DNA of 64,000 nt from Delphinus delphis (GCF_949987515.2 NC_082695.1:70450466-70514465); one strand, 5' to 3'. Shown: positions 23,500-36,742, counted from the first letter of the stretch. Notes: generated by a model not told the origin, from the letters alone. Numbers and translations are program-made.

Positions 23500-23770
23500 T
23501 TCTCCTTAAAGCCCTCACATTTGCAAAGCACTATATAGTGTGCAAAGTAATTTAACTTACATTATTTAAGATAACAACATCCTAAGAATTCCTTAGATGG
23601 GCATTTCAACCCCTATTTTTATAGAAGAGGTCACTAAAATTCAGAAAGATGGGCATTTCAACCCCTATTTTTATAGAAGAGGTCACTAAAATTCAGAAAG
23701 GGTAACCCACTTATAACAAATAAGAGAGGTTGTACAGATATTAAGAGACGAAGCTAGAACATAAATTACC
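23500..23770 (-). mobile_element. MIR SINE with an internal 52-bp tandem duplication
   Basis: Reverse MIR order: 'ttgcaaagcactatatagtg', 'ttatagaagaggtcactaaa', 'attcagaaagggtaacccac', 'agagacgaagctagaac'. The section 23596-23647 is repeated exactly at 23648-23699. Confidence 0.65.
23596..23699. repeat. Perfect 52-bp tandem duplication
   Basis: Two adjacent copies beginning 'gatgggcatttcaaccccta' and ending 'attcagaaa' are identical at every position. The surrounding MIR is far more diverged from consensus than the copies are from each other, so the duplication is recent. Confidence 0.97.
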
Positions 23771-24764
23771 AACTCCTGTACCAAAGCCTGTTTTTACAAT
23801 ACGCCGCCTCTTCTTGGAGTATTCCAGATGTATTACTGGTTTCTATTGTGGTAACAAAGATGATTCCACCTGTCTTTTTCTCACTATGTAGCATAGCCCT
23901 CTCCTCAATTCGTAGTAAGTCAAAGAGGCATTCTCGAGTCCTTTGATGGATGAAAATATTAGAACTGGTAAACATTTTGAGTGACCACCCTCTGGGACAC
24001 CAAAAATCACCACCTCAATGCAAAATGAAAGTACTGCCTTATAGATTATTTCACCTACCCTAGACCAACAAAAGCCAGAATCATCCTCTTCCTCGGTGTC
24101 ACTCTTAGGAGAAGTGCACACATTATCAAATGAGAACCCGTGAGTTTTATGCTTTCTTTTCCCAGTGCAGGAAAATCTTTCACTGAAAATAACACTAATT
24201 CCACAGAGTGTGCAATTAATCAACATAATCATGGGGATAACTTAGCTCTTTGGGGAGGTGTGTCAAATAACTCTTTAAGGCCACTAAAGTGCCACTTGAG
24301 CCACCAGAGTAATGATTTTCTGAATCAGCAATTTGTACAAGGGTCCCCTAGGGGCCTGAGGGACTAAGGCTAACCCCGAAATCAGTCAACTTACTTCTAA
24401 TGCGTAACTTACCACTGGTTTTATGTGAATAAGATCTTAATGGCTCTGCCTGCCCTATTTTATATTTTTATTACAGTTTGTGCCTATGGTGACTGGGTAT
24501 AACCAAGGCAATGAAAGACTTTGTGAGGGCCTCTGAAGAAACAACATATGCATTTGAAATCTTATTTTTTATTTGAAATACGTAATAGTTTTTCATGTAA
24601 AACTGAAAAAGGTCAATCTTGCGATACACACGAAAGGCATCAAAAGCAAACAGAAATAAAATATTTTTGTTGTACTCTTAAGAGGAAAGGAAGATGCAGG
24701 ATGGGTGTGGAGAAAAGCAATCTCCTGAAATTCAATTCCATGGCCCAAAAACCCTGCCCATCAT
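23771..24764. other. Intronic sequence, no gene seen
   Basis: A 129-codon minus-strand frame at 23843-24232 is sense to TCF4 but has no recognisable domain or flanking splice signals that I could support. Otherwise unique AT-rich sequence. Confidence 0.5.
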
Positions 24765-24930
24765 GAGAATCATCAGTAAGACTTTTCTTAAAACAGATTC
24801 CTGGGTTCTCTACCCCAGGGGACTTACATTCAGTGGAATGTGGTCCAGAATCTCTGTTTTTTTAAAATAAAACTCCACTGGTTAGTCTAACAAGCCACAG
24901 ACAAGAGTAACCAATTTAAGTGAACAGGTT
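24765..24930 (+). mobile_element. MER5A-like DNA transposon fragment
   Basis: 'atgagaatcatcagtaagac', 'cttaaaacagattcctgggt', 'ctaccccagggg' and 'ccagaatctctgttttttta' follow the MER5A order (agaatcacctgg..., taaaacacagattgctgggc, ccccaccccag, gaatctgcatttc). Confidence 0.6.
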
Positions 24931-24991
24931 CAGCCTTCAAGGTTACTTTAGGTGAAACTCTCATATAAACCTGGTAAGCTGGTAGATAACC

Positions 24992-25013
24992 AAAAAAAAA
25001 AAAAAAAAAAAAA
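24992..25013. repeat. Poly-A run
   Basis: 22 As with no SINE or L1 body next to it. Confidence 0.9.
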
Positions 25014-27955
25014 GAAATCAATGACTATCTAATCCAACCTATTTAATTGGATTTTTAAAAAGTAAACAAGTGTTGATCTCCAAGACCCTTTCAGACAGTT
25101 ACATTTTGTGGGTTAGAGAAACCTCTTCCTCTACATTTGTTCATCTCTGCTCATGAAGATTGGTTGTGTTAAAGAAATTCAGCTCACATTACCAAGTAGA
25201 TGGCCCTAATAAACAACAGAATTCCAAGACCTAAGTGTCCTGGAGGTGAAACGACATTCCTTCTATCAGCCCCACTGGCCACTGCTCTGAAAGTATCTCT
25301 TCTCCCTTTCTACCCTAAGACAGAGGTCGCCTTTAGACTCCAGGATCAAGCTCTAGTGAGCCAGACTTGGCTTGTTAACCTAAAAGGGCCCTTCCACCCA
25401 TATATTCCCCACATCCACGCTCTACTGAAGGCATTACAAGTCCATGCTGGGGGAGAGAATCCGGCCCTTTGATCCCTCTGGAGGAGATCGATGACATTTC
25501 TGGCCAGATGCAGCACAGACGATATCATATGAGTAAGACTTTGTTGCCTGGCTCGATTATTTGGAATTAATCAGCAAATTTTAAGAAAATCAGCAGCTAC
25601 GTTTCACTGTGCAAATTGCTTTTAGCAATAAATTATGTGCTACCCATTAAACTGATGTTCTAACAGAGTCTTACTAATATTAAATGTAAAAAATAATAAT
25701 GACCAAACTCTGAATTTGGCATATCAGAACAGAAAACTGAGGAAAAGGTTTAGTATTATGTTTGTTATAAAGTGTCTACGTAGGAAAAGTACATATTTTA
25801 GCACCAGGGCATGTAAGAGATGGCCTCGGTTTTCAAGCTCAGCTCACGACTAACAATTAGAATATAACCACTATCATCTCTTAAAGAAATTACATGCATT
25901 TGATATGATACTCAAGAATGCACAAAAATAAAGGAGGTGGAGGTCTCATGAAAATTTTAAATACAGGTTACACATACGTATGATACAATAAGTATTATAT
26001 ATACACATAAGTATATAAGTAACATTTCTAACCCGAGACAGAAGATAATCTAAATGTCATCTACAGATGTATCTGTAATATATTAGATAATCATTTCTCT
26101 AGTCTTAGACTATATAGGTTTTATATTCCCTAAGTATACAGTACTGAGAAGTTGGGGGTGAAACAGCCCACAATTCAAAATACAACTCAGGGCATTCACA
26201 GAGCAGACAAAGAGTAGGAAGAATGCTAACCACTGAGGCTGCCCTTCAACATCAACTTTAAAAGAATGGCCCCATGACAATCAAGCTAGGAAGGAAACAG
26301 GACCAAACTACTCAGAGTCCAATTCCCCTGTTAAAGGAAGGTGATGGTTCACAGACAGAATTACATAAACCACTAAGTTCCACACTGTGATGTTTAAGAA
26401 AAACCTTCCAATTACTGAATATACAAGCATGACTAAATCAAGGGAGGAAGGCGGGGGCCATAGGAAGGAAGGGGAGAGGCAGAGGAAAGGATGATGAGGG
26501 AGAAGGCAGAAGGGAGGAAGGAGAGAGAAGGGGAGTAGTCAGAACAGTGACCGCATCCTATCAAAAATGTGCAAGAAAATAAAATCTATCACGTGGAATA
26601 GATGTTTACAGACAGCAATTTTCAGCTCTGAAGCTTGCAAAAATGATCCTCTGAACAGCTTTGAAAGAGGTCCAAAAACCATGAGATACAGAAATAAATA
26701 TTTGTAGGGTAGCTCTGTGTACCTACCACGTGTTGGCTGATGGTACGTCAACGACGAACGTTACTCCCAAGAGTTAAGAGTTTAGATGGGTGAAATGTTA
26801 GGGAGCAAAGCCAGTAATGTACATAGTCAGGGGTATAATGGGAATAATGAGAGAGCACCTAACACAACCTCAGTGTGGTAATAGGAGACAAGAGGAAAGA
26901 CGTAAATTTGAGATTCCACGCCAGATACCGTTAGAACAGATTTAGCGGGAAATGGATATTTGTTAGAATGCAGTTTGCAGTTATTTGACAATGTTAAACA
27001 AAACAAAGTAAATAAAAACTAACACTTACATGATTTAACCAAAACAAATTTTAAGGTAACTGGTACCTCAGATTGGAAAGATGGAAAACTGGAAAAAACT
27101 TAGATGACATTTCATCTAAGTTTCTCTAGCGCTCTAGCTCTAAGTTCTTTGATCATTCCATACGTTTGGGAGATGATTTGGGAGTTTTTTGATGGAATCT
27201 GCTTACAAATTAGAGAAATTTGCAAAAAAAAAAAAAAAAAAAAAGAATTGTAAAGATCTAAACGAACCACCACAGAGTAATCACCTGGATTCGATCAGGT
27301 CATTTCGGAGAGATGCAGAAATCACTTATACATAATTAATTTTATAAAGAATTTGATGGAAACTTGTCAACAAAAATTGCTGCTATTTTAAAGGCATATT
27401 CATTATACAGAGACCTGGTCTTCACTACCAAGACCCAAGGATACTCTCCACCCAAGCAATGGCGGGGAGGCAAGATGTTCCCTCTGTAACCGCCCTTGTA
27501 TAACTTAGTCCTGCGACCTGAAACCATCAGGGATTTGCTCCGTTAACATCTTACACTCTATAAAAAACAACCAAAGCAGCCAAACAAAACAAAAAAAGGT
27601 TCCACTCAAACTCTGATTCTCAACGTCTGCCAGGAAGAATAGCTTAATTTGGTCTGCAAGGAAACCAAAAATGCCTTTACAGAACATTAGGGTGTAAATA
27701 CAGGCTCATTTTCCTTCACAAAGCAAGTGAAAACAGTCAAGCCTATAAGGGAGTTCTCTATGAGGCATTAGCTACTACATACAAGGAGTCACGTTTCAAA
27801 ATTTCAATGATTTATCCTTTTCAAGTCCATTTCCAACTCAGTAAACAAGAATTCTTCTTGAGTATAATCAGGCCAGGAGGATCTACAAAAGCAACGGGAA
27901 TACGATTAACGGTCACCTGAAAGCAACCACTTAATAACTCAAGAGTGGCATATAC
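25014..27955. other. Intronic sequence, 2.9 kb, no gene seen
   Basis: Unique-looking AT-rich sequence with a purine-rich tract at 26441-26536 and an A-run at 27224-27244. Short frames such as 25200-25472 carry no domain. Confidence 0.5.
26441..26536. repeat. Purine-rich (GGAA)n low-complexity tract
   Basis: G/A-only stretches such as 'ggaaggaaggggagaggcag', imperfect. GGAA runs can bind ETS factors, but nothing here shows that they do. Confidence 0.85.
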
Positions 27956-28278
27956 GGGCTTCCCTGGTGGCACAGTGGTTAAGAATCCGCCTGCCAAGGC
28001 AGGGGACACAGATTTGAACCCTGGTCTGGAAAGATCTCACATGCCGCGGAGCAACTAAGCCCGTGCGCCACAACTACTGAACCTGAGCTCTAGAGCCCGC
28101 AAAGCCTGTGCACCTAGAGCCCGTGCTCCGCAACAAGAGAAATCACCTCAATGAGGAGTCTGTGCACCGCAACGAAGAGTAGTCCCCGCTCACCGCAACT
28201 AGAGAAAGCCTGCACACAGCAACAAAGACCCAACGCAGCCATAAATAAATAAATAAATAAATAAATTTATTTTTTAAA
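27956..28278 (+). mobile_element. CHR-1-like SINE, long form
   Basis: Head 'gggcttccctggtggcacag', multiple 'cgcaac' tail units, and an (AAAT)n end at 28243-28266. It is flanked by a perfect 15-bp target-site duplication, aagagtggcatatac, at 27941-27955 and 28279-28293. The B-box is degraded ('agatttgaaccc'). Confidence 0.96.
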
Positions 28279-28293
28279 AAGAGTGGCATATAC

Positions 28294-31200
28294 TTTACAT
28301 GCTATTTGAGCTATTGAGTCTATTTAGCAAAAGCAAACTCCCCCCAAAAAACCCCAAACAAAACCCCTTCATTTCCTAATAAAAACAAATTAACTTCCAT
28401 ACTCAGTATTAACCTACAACTTTATAATCACTGCAAATATCTGATTGTGTAAAAATATCAAAACAAAACAAAACAAAAAACAAAAAAAAACCAACCTTGA
28501 AAAGTAAAAGAAATGAAGAACCCCACATACCAGTCATTTCAGTGTGAGCCAGCAGAGGGCACACAAGCCCCAACAAGAGCTGGCTCTGGCCAGGCACCAC
28601 CCAAATTCATTTAGGACTAACCCTGACCAAAATTTGAATACAGAGAGGGGGGAAAAAAATCATCCTATCGGGGCATCAATAAAACAAATGTGCTCAGTTT
28701 AGGATTAGTAAGAAATATACAGTAGTACACTTTATGATTCAATACTGACTTTAACAGAGATTTCTTAACTGCTTCACGGAAAGTTGTTCATTAAAAAGAA
28801 GTAACTCTTCTTTGTATAGAAGTGAGGTTATATCAGTTTTCAAGGCCACTGTAGTTTTTATAGATCTATATGAAGAATTATCTAGAAAACATGAATTTGT
28901 AGAAGTAAATTAAATGTTAAATTTCTAATACATAAACACACATGTTTTGGGAAGTGTATTAAATTACCCTTTGCCAATAGACAGTTTCTTTTAGAGTAAT
29001 TCCATGTGTCATATACAAATCTATTAATTTTTGTAACCCTAGAGCAATCGAATATGTACCGTTTTATGGTTAAATTGAGATACATACGTTACTTATTTTC
29101 CCACTGGTTTGTGCTTGATTGATTATTTGTAAGTTGTCTATTCTGGGTCTTTGTATTATAATATTAGCTTTGGGGTTACAGTAGATTTTGCCAGAAGAGT
29201 ATCTCGCAGCTATGTATGTACATGTATGTGTAGAAAGGGTGCTGCTTATTCTTTTAAAGGAAGTTATCCTATAGATGCAAAAGTCACAAACTCCTCCTAG
29301 CCCTTTCCGAGCTTTTGATTTCAGAAACCTTATCACAAATTGAAAAGAAAATATGAATTACCTCATGAAAGCAACAAATTAAAACCAACCTCAGATACTG
29401 TATTTTTTACATTTACAGATAAAAGTTAAATAATCCACAGGATGTCCAATCTCTCATTTCAAGTGCATTAGAATAAACAGAAGGTTTCAAGATGGAAAGC
29501 TTAGTAGGATAATTAACTGCTACTTGTCTATCCACCTAAATGATCATTTCAACCCCACCTCACTCACTAAACAAAAACAATGAAGCCATGTAACATCGTC
29601 ATCAGGTGATTTTTTTTTTAAGCATTCTCGGTAGATTTGAGAGTTGAACTTAATTTACAGCATCTACCAACCAGGTGGTATAGGTTACATGTAGGTCATG
29701 ATAAATAACACTTATCTTTTGGCCGATGTGGCTACACCCTTTTTGCATAAGTGAAAATGATGATGGTTTATTATTCCAAAGCACTCAGTTCTGAAATGTT
29801 TACACAATTTGTGAAGTCCAGGCAAATTTAAATGATTCTGACGTGCAGCCTGCTAAGGCCAGTGATGGGGATAATGCCTCTTTACGTGGGTAAAATTTTG
29901 TGGCATATAGGTCACTCTCTTAAGGGGAATCAACTGTGTGTCTCTTCTTTGCGTTTCCACCACAATCCTTCATCCTGCAGCCTGGAGCTGAGAGTGAAAT
30001 GCAAGAAAGGAGCCGAATGCTCAAAGCAAAAATCTGCTTCCAGGACAATCCATTATATCTGACAAGTTAAATGTTCCATGGTAGGCCATATGGCATCGGA
30101 GCAGGCCCGACGATGGAAGAGGGGAACTCAGCAAATGCATCACAATTAAGGAGTTTGGCTACAGACTTTCCTTTGAATTACTTTTTTAATAAATTTTAAA
30201 TGTTGTCCCCCCGATGTGTAGCTGAATCCCTTCTCTGGGATAATTTTTAAAGGAGTCCCACAATTTCTCTCTCACCTCCTGACTGTCAATGCTGAACTCT
30301 GGAAGGTTAAGGCACACAAGGCCATTTTTATCAAAGGAAGCTTCAAAGAGGAGGACCTGTAGCTCATTTCAAAAATTTCCAGACAAATTATATGTAGAGC
30401 CTCTCTGTTCACTAGATTAGAATAGATGTCAATGAAACTGGTCATTAGAATGAGACATTTACATTAAACTGATAGAACGTTAAATGAAACCAGTTTCCAT
30501 TTTCAAGTCCAAAAGACCTGAAAAGCTGTATAGTCACAACTGGCACGTTTCTGTTTCTTCTGTAGTTTACTTAATATTTACCAGATTAATGAATTAACTG
30601 AAGACTGCCTTGGTTGAATTTAGCTCCCCCTAACACCTCACCAAAAAAAAAAAAAAAAAACTGCCTACTTCTGCTAATACCATGTTCCAGAGACAAGTCT
30701 TAGAAGCTTTCTAAGACACTGATTAAAACCAGGTTGTCTATAAAAATAAATATTTGTTCTTAGAAACAATGTAATGTAAATATAATTTGTATTATAATCA
30801 AGGTATGCATTTATTACTTTAAGGGAGAAGAAGATGAAATTAATGAAATGACCAAAATAGCATCATTAGACCACAGTATTCCATGACACCATTCGTCTCA
30901 GTAAAGAAAACAAATCCTTTCCGAAGAATTCTCAGGAAGAGAACTGAACTTGTAATAAAAACAGAAAAAGCTTTCTACAGAAGTATCCAAACTCATCTAG
31001 TCCAGTGTCCAACATCAATTTTATCAACACCCTCACTTCCTGGGGAGAATGCCTTCTTGAGCAAATTTACATATAATATGATGCGTGTGTGAGTGTGTTT
31101 GTGTCTGTGTGTGTATAAATTGTAATGGTAGGTTTTTCTAAACAATAATGACTATCGTTTAAGTATTCACACTGGTTTACAAACAAGAAATTCATAATGA

Positions 31201-31549
31201 TTAAGAGAAACACGTATGCATCTTTCCGAACGAGAAGACACTAAGACTCATTTCCCTAAACTATTTTCAGTCTCCATTTCTCCAGAGGGTCACTATTTCC
31301 CTCAAATGTACCCGCGTCTGCCTTAATTAAGAATAACATTATTTCAAAGAGCATATACAGATACTTTATAAAAATGGATCACTTTGCTTTATGTTTAAAA
31401 TTATGAACATATTTTCTGGTGGTCCTAAAGTTACTATTTGTTACTGTACTCTTATATTTGCGTCTCCTTATTTTTTAATATGAGACAATTTATTGAATTA
31501 CGAAGATGCTTATGTGGGTTATGACTGGCAACTTGTATTAAAAATCAAC
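28294..31549. other. Intronic sequence, 3.2 kb, no gene seen
   Basis: AT-rich, largely unique-looking sequence with an A-run at 30643-30660 and a GT-rich stretch at 31082-31117. The segment 29600-30060 is non-repetitive and could include conserved non-coding sequence. No coding feature. Confidence 0.5.
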
Positions 31550-31785
31550 TGTTACAGCTCTTTGTAGTTTACCAAGTGCTTTCACATACATGCTCTTATA
31601 AGCTTCATCATAATTCTGTTAGATAGGTATCATTATTATTATCATTACTTTCATTCTATATGTAAGAAAAGGGAGACTCAGAGAGGTTAATTTATTTGTC
31701 TTAGGGCACACAGCTATGAAATGGAGGAGCCACATCTTTTGCCCAAGCCTAGCTCTAATGTCAGCACTGTACTGACATGCCATAC
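31550..31785 (-). mobile_element. MIR SINE
   Basis: Reverse MIR: 'gtttaccaagtgctttcaca', 'gttagataggtatcattatt', 'agggagactcagagaggtta', 'cttagggcacacagctatga'. Confidence 0.85.
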
Positions 31786-32347
31786 CATATATTACACGAG
31801 GAAGCATGACCATTAAAAAGATATAGGCAAGTATTACTTAGGAATATAAGTACACTTTTTACACATTTTCACTTCTTATTCAAGAAAAGTAGCCACGTTT
31901 TTTGGTATTGTGATAGAATCCTATGCTTGGCTTTACTAGGAGGAATGAACACATACTCAACACACAACTACACTTACACACGAGCACATACACACACAAA
32001 ATGTAGCCAGGCACACCTCAACACCAACAGAGTGCATCGGGCCGTTGTGTACTGTAGATCCTATTTCTGTGTATCCAGATCCACATTTTTATTACTAATT
32101 AAAATGTCCAGACGGCAAAATAACACCTGATCCGAGGGATTTTTAACTACAGTAATTGTCAGCGTTCAGCCCCTACACTGTTAACAAAATTGGCCTGCCC
32201 TGAGTTTTATATTTGCTGTTTCCAACCTATCAGTGTAATGCAGTTAAAACTTTAATAATCTGAACACCAGTATGTCCACATTAAGCTCTTTACCAAGAAA
32301 AAAAGAGGAAGATCTGATATTTAAATCATCACCATTAAGAGAAAGCT
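31786..32347. other. Intronic sequence with a CA-rich stretch
   Basis: Interrupted CA/AC-rich sequence at about 31955-32000. No gene. Confidence 0.5.
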
Positions 32348-32543
32348 TACACACAGCACAGGGAGATCAGCTCGTGCTTTGTGACCACCTAGAGGGTGGG
32401 ATAGGGAGGGTGGGAGGGAGACGCAAGGGGGAGGAGATATGGGGATATATGTATATGTATGGCTGATTCACTCTGTTATAAAGCAGAAACTAACACACCA
32501 TTGTAAAGCAATTATACTCCAATAAAGATGTTAAATAAATAAA
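32348..32543 (+). mobile_element. 5'-truncated L1 LINE, 3' UTR only
   Basis: Same family as the copy at 9392: 'cacagggagatcagctcgtg', 'ggatatatgtatatgtatgg', 'cagaaactaacacaccattg', AATAAA near 32521. An 11-bp duplication, aagagaaagct, lies at 32337-32347 and 32544-32554. It is truncated about 40 bases further than the first copy. Confidence 0.94.
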
Positions 32544-32554
32544 AAGAGAAAGCT

Positions 32555-35500
32555 CATGGACTCCAGTAGAACCGAATGTCACAACACAGCAACACAATTG
32601 GGTTTTATGGGGGAAAAATACATAAAGGAGGAAAAGAAGGAGGCAGTTTCCCTGCATCTTTTGTTTCATAGGTTCACTAAATCATAAACAATTTTTGGAT
32701 ATATCTGTGTCCTTTAATTTGGGGGGAATTTTTATACCACATATAGGTACAGATCTTAATCATTAAGCAAAATGTTCATTATCTTATAAGCTTTTTAAAA
32801 ATATGGATGCGGGCATGACCCCTGAATGTCAGGTTAGGCCTTACTCGTGCATAATATACTCCGGGAAATCACAAATGCTTTTAAAATGTTTAAAGCAGTG
32901 ACTTCCTAATCCTAAGTGGATTCTTTTTTTCTCAGATAAACATTTTTTTTTTTTTTTTTTGCAAATATCTAGGCTGTTTTGATACGCAAATGTTCTCCTA
33001 AACATTTCCACCAGCCAGCCACTGAAATCTCTCCACAGACCCCAACCAATGGGAAAGTTTGCAAGGGAAACAGGAGAAGCAACTGGATGAGAATCCTGCC
33101 AGGAATCCAGGCTTCATGGGCCACAAACACATGTGAATTTTGTTGCAATACCTGAAAGAAAGCTTGTGGATATTTTAGTGAAACAACTCCTTTAAAATTC
33201 TCAGTCATGGGGCAGTAATTCTCCCTGATTTAAGCAACAGCTTCTGGGGAGGGTAAAACTGATCCCCCACAGGTTTCCTATTTCAGAGTTCAGTAACTCC
33301 AGGAAACGTGGCTTGCTGCTGGACAGTGAAAATCTCATCACTTAAAAAAAATTACCCAAAGGAATTAACATCTGCAAAACAGGAAACAGAAAAAGCAGCC
33401 AACAGTACCACGACTAGGGTCCCAAATCTGAACAGGTATAATCTTAGTGGATCACTTTCAAAAATGTTCTCCCAAGGGAATAAACCAGGGAAGATGCCCC
33501 TAGAGCCGTCTTTATTATGTAAACAACTCAGGAAATAATGTATTCAAACAAAGGATTTTTCTAGAAATAAAAACAAGAGGATAGCATTCAAAAGGAACTT
33601 GTAAATACAGTATGATTACAATTACTATGACTGAAAACAATCTCCAATACTCCCTTTCCCTTTCATGCTCTACTGTGTAAACACCCCCAAAACCTGCTTT
33701 GAGAAATAACGGGATTCCTTGATAACAGGTCAACAAATCATTTCAAAGCATCTCCAGTTTGCTCAGGCACAGAAGCCACCAGAGGCTAACCACACTGAAA
33801 ACAAAACCAAATTTCAGGATTCCGGTTGCTACCACCAGGCTGGGCATTACTGAGAAAGGTAGGAGTTGTGAATTTGGTGGGAGGAGAAAACGAACAGTGA
33901 ATTTATCAAAGCCAGAGGATCGTTGAGCTTCCACAATTAAAATGATCTGCTTCTCCACCACTAACCTGCTGATCGACACTTGTTCCTTTACTTCTCCCAT
34001 CAATTCCTCATTTACACATATTAAAAGCAGTCAAAGATTTCATCAGATGTGGTTTTGACAAGAACAGCAAAGTGCCTAAAGCCACAGATTTTAATTGAGC
34101 CCAAAATACTGATTTGGGGCAGGGGGAGAACCAATCACAGCAGGAAACGCTTTAAAAGAAAAAGGGGGTTGGTGGTGAGGAAACATCATCTTGAGTAGTT
34201 ACTCTGCACTCACTTGTACTGTACGAAAAGAAAATAAAAAAGTTATATAAAATGTCAGAATTAACCTATCGTTTCAGATTGTTTACAGGTGAATTTCTAC
34301 CATCTGGATGGGCAGTTTGCCCACATCAAAAACAAGTAAACTAAAAGAAAAAAAACCTTCTTCTGCCTGCTATTTTAACACAATAGATTTTAAAGGAAAG
34401 GGGACAGACTCACTCACCGTAATCTCCAGATACTGACACACACACATTTACACAACATGTGTGTACACTCACACATTCATATACAAACTGTGACAAGACG
34501 AAAGTTGGAAAAAGCAAGAAATTGAAATAAAATTCTGTTTCTCAGATCTCTAAAAGATTAATAAGTAATAAAAATCTAGTCATTCTTAATTGCATAATAG
34601 GAAAAAAAGATTCACTTTAAAATTCTCATTAAATAGCTCATGATACTCTCTATTTCACTGAGATACTCTAAAAAATAAAACCTAGCATATCAAAGTTTCT
34701 ACCTTCCCCTAACAAGGCACATTTATATTCTTTCTTTATGCTGGGCTAGCAACTTGGGGAATTATAACTTAACTTTAAATAAACAGGAAACTGCATCTTA
34801 GGAACTGCCTGAAGTTGTTTTATATTATTTGAGAGTAACAATGCTTATTAATTTGACAATTTTTAAAGAAATATGCTTTCATTCTCCCCTTATGCAAACC
34901 TTTCCTTTAATCCTTATACAAACCTTTTTTTTTTTTAAACATCTGCCTCAGCAAAAAGATCTGACGTAGTAATAATCATTTTTCAACCTGAAGATCAAAT
35001 CTTACATCCAGTCAGAACTATGTTTAGGTTTTTTCTTTCTAATGTCAAGAGTGAGATAGAAGTTTCGGTTTAACTTTAGGCTAGTCTAACAAATCATGGT
35101 ACCAGGTTGGCACAAAGTGGTTATTTGCCAATCTCCAGTCACACATTCCGAAAGCAACACACAGAGGGTTTATAAATTAATAGCTCTCTGTACTGAATGC
35201 TTGTCCATATCTCTGGTTCTGGGGTTTCTGGGTATCCATTTGGATTGTACAGGGTCTCTTAAAATTACGTTTGAAGCCCAACACTAAACCTGAAGTGTTG
35301 AGTGAGAGAATTATGGGCACATTCCCAAACTCTTACATTAAACCACAAAGGGAATATATTAAAAAGAAAAAGCACAGAAAAAAAAAATCGTCCAAAAAAG
35401 AAAAAAAAAACTCACCCTGAATAGACAAACAGAATACTTGCTTTTCTTTCGACCTTATGGGTAGCACACGGAGGGAGGCACCGGAAGATCGAAGCACAAA

Positions 35501-35929
35501 TACGTGATGAGGTGTCTCCAAAAAGCATGAGGATGAATAAACTGTCGTGCCGTAAATTTGCCAGCTAGAGGACAGAACACAACACGCTGGGGCTTGGCTG
35601 TCCTAACATGTTTTACTACGTAAATTTAAATAGTCTTGAAAGGGAAAAGAAAAGAGGGGGAAAAGTAGAGGGTTTTTTCCTTAATATTACAAAAAAAAGT
35701 TTGCCAGAAATTCTCATACTTGGGTCACAAATAAAAGTACTTTCAGGGCTGTTATTAAAAAAAAAAAAAAGAATCTAGTTCTTAGGCTAAAACTCATCAC
35801 ATGTTTCCTATGATGGAAATTTAGGGGGGTGGTTTAAAGAGTTAAAGACTCCCTACCATTAATTTGCATCTGGTGCTTTTAGTGTGTGTGTGTGTTTTTT
35901 TCTTCCCTGAAAAGTTGGCAGAGCTGCCG
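32555..35929. other. Intronic sequence, 3.4 kb, no gene seen
   Basis: AT-rich, mostly unique-looking, with T/A runs at 32943-32960, 34926-34937, 35379-35409 and 35756-35770. Short frames at 33308-33538 and 33743-34003 have no domain. Confidence 0.5.
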
Positions 35930-36550
35930 ATTTTCCATAATGCAAGCATTTGGGAATTGTGAGCGGAATGAAACCGATCCAATCTCCTGACTGCGACATG
36001 AATTTTCATTAATTACAACCTTGTCAGCAAAAGCATTATCAAAGCTGAATATGAAAATGCTAATGAGTCCTCATTTGCATATTTTTCTTTGTTGGAATGT
36101 CATTAATTATTACATTTTATGATGATGAATGCAGCTGTCGAAGCTCTCCGATGCATAATTAGCCATCAGAATGCCAGGAGCCGATCAGCATTTTTGGGTG
36201 AAAAAAAACAAATTTCACTTGTACTCGTCCCCCATCCCAACACCACCCAACACACAGACACACACAGACACACACAGACACACAGACACACACACACACA
36301 CACACACACAGCCCTGATGACGACAGTCCTGAGGCCGGACTTTGGGGAAGTTGAAAAGGGCTTGTTTAGAGGGAATTCATTTTTGCTTTAAAATTATTTT
36401 GGTTTTAGCCGATAACGGTCTTATACAATAGAAGCAGCTCTTAATAAAAAAAAAATCGTTATTCCAGCTTAATTAATGCCACGCTTAATTATAACACCAT
36501 GATGTCAGCGGTTTTAATTAAGTATTGGCTCCGTTACAAAAAAAAAAAAA
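35930..36550. promoter_or_regulatory. Candidate developmental enhancer (TAAT/POU-rich conserved-type block)
   Basis: Non-repetitive except for a CA tract (36251-36310). It carries at least six homeodomain-type ATTA/TAAT clusters: 'cattaattac' near 36008, 'cattaattatt' near 36101, 'cataattagcc' near 36154, 'cttaattaatg' near 36468, 'cttaattata' near 36483 and 'tttaattaag' near 36513. An octamer ATTTGCAT lies at 36073-36080, with a SOX-type CTTTGTT at 36087-36093. This texture is typical of ultraconserved intronic enhancers near developmental regulators. Conservation is not measured, so function is inferred. Confidence 0.5.
36251..36310. repeat. (CA)n/(CAGACA)n microsatellite
   Basis: CA alternation with periodic G substitutions ('cacacagacacacacagaca'), then pure CA to 36310. 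Confidence 0.95.
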
Positions 36551-36557
36551 AAAAAAA
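36538..36557. repeat. Poly-A run
   Basis: About 20 As with no SINE or L1 body beside it. Confidence 0.9.
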
Positions 36558-36671
36558 CAACTCCCCGCTGCAGTAAGAGTCACAGATTTGTGCAAATCAT
36601 TTCTGCAATTTTTTGGTCTTCTGTGGTTCATGAACTATTCGGATATTAACAGGCAGCATGAAAACTCCAGG

Positions 36672-36742
36672 CACACACGCGTGCGCAGGAGGGCGCACAC
36701 ACATGCGCGCGCACACACACACACACACTCACACACACACCC
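36672..36742. repeat. Alternating purine-pyrimidine tract (CA/CG/TG)n
   Basis: 'cacacacgcgtgcgcagg', 'catgcgcgcgcacacacac' and following CA units. The CG/CA alternation favours Z-DNA. Confidence 0.9.

Noticed and set aside
36119..36391. 90-codon frame starting in the TAAT-rich block
   Set aside because: Its lower half is translated CA repeat (Thr-His runs); the block fits regulatory DNA better than coding sequence.
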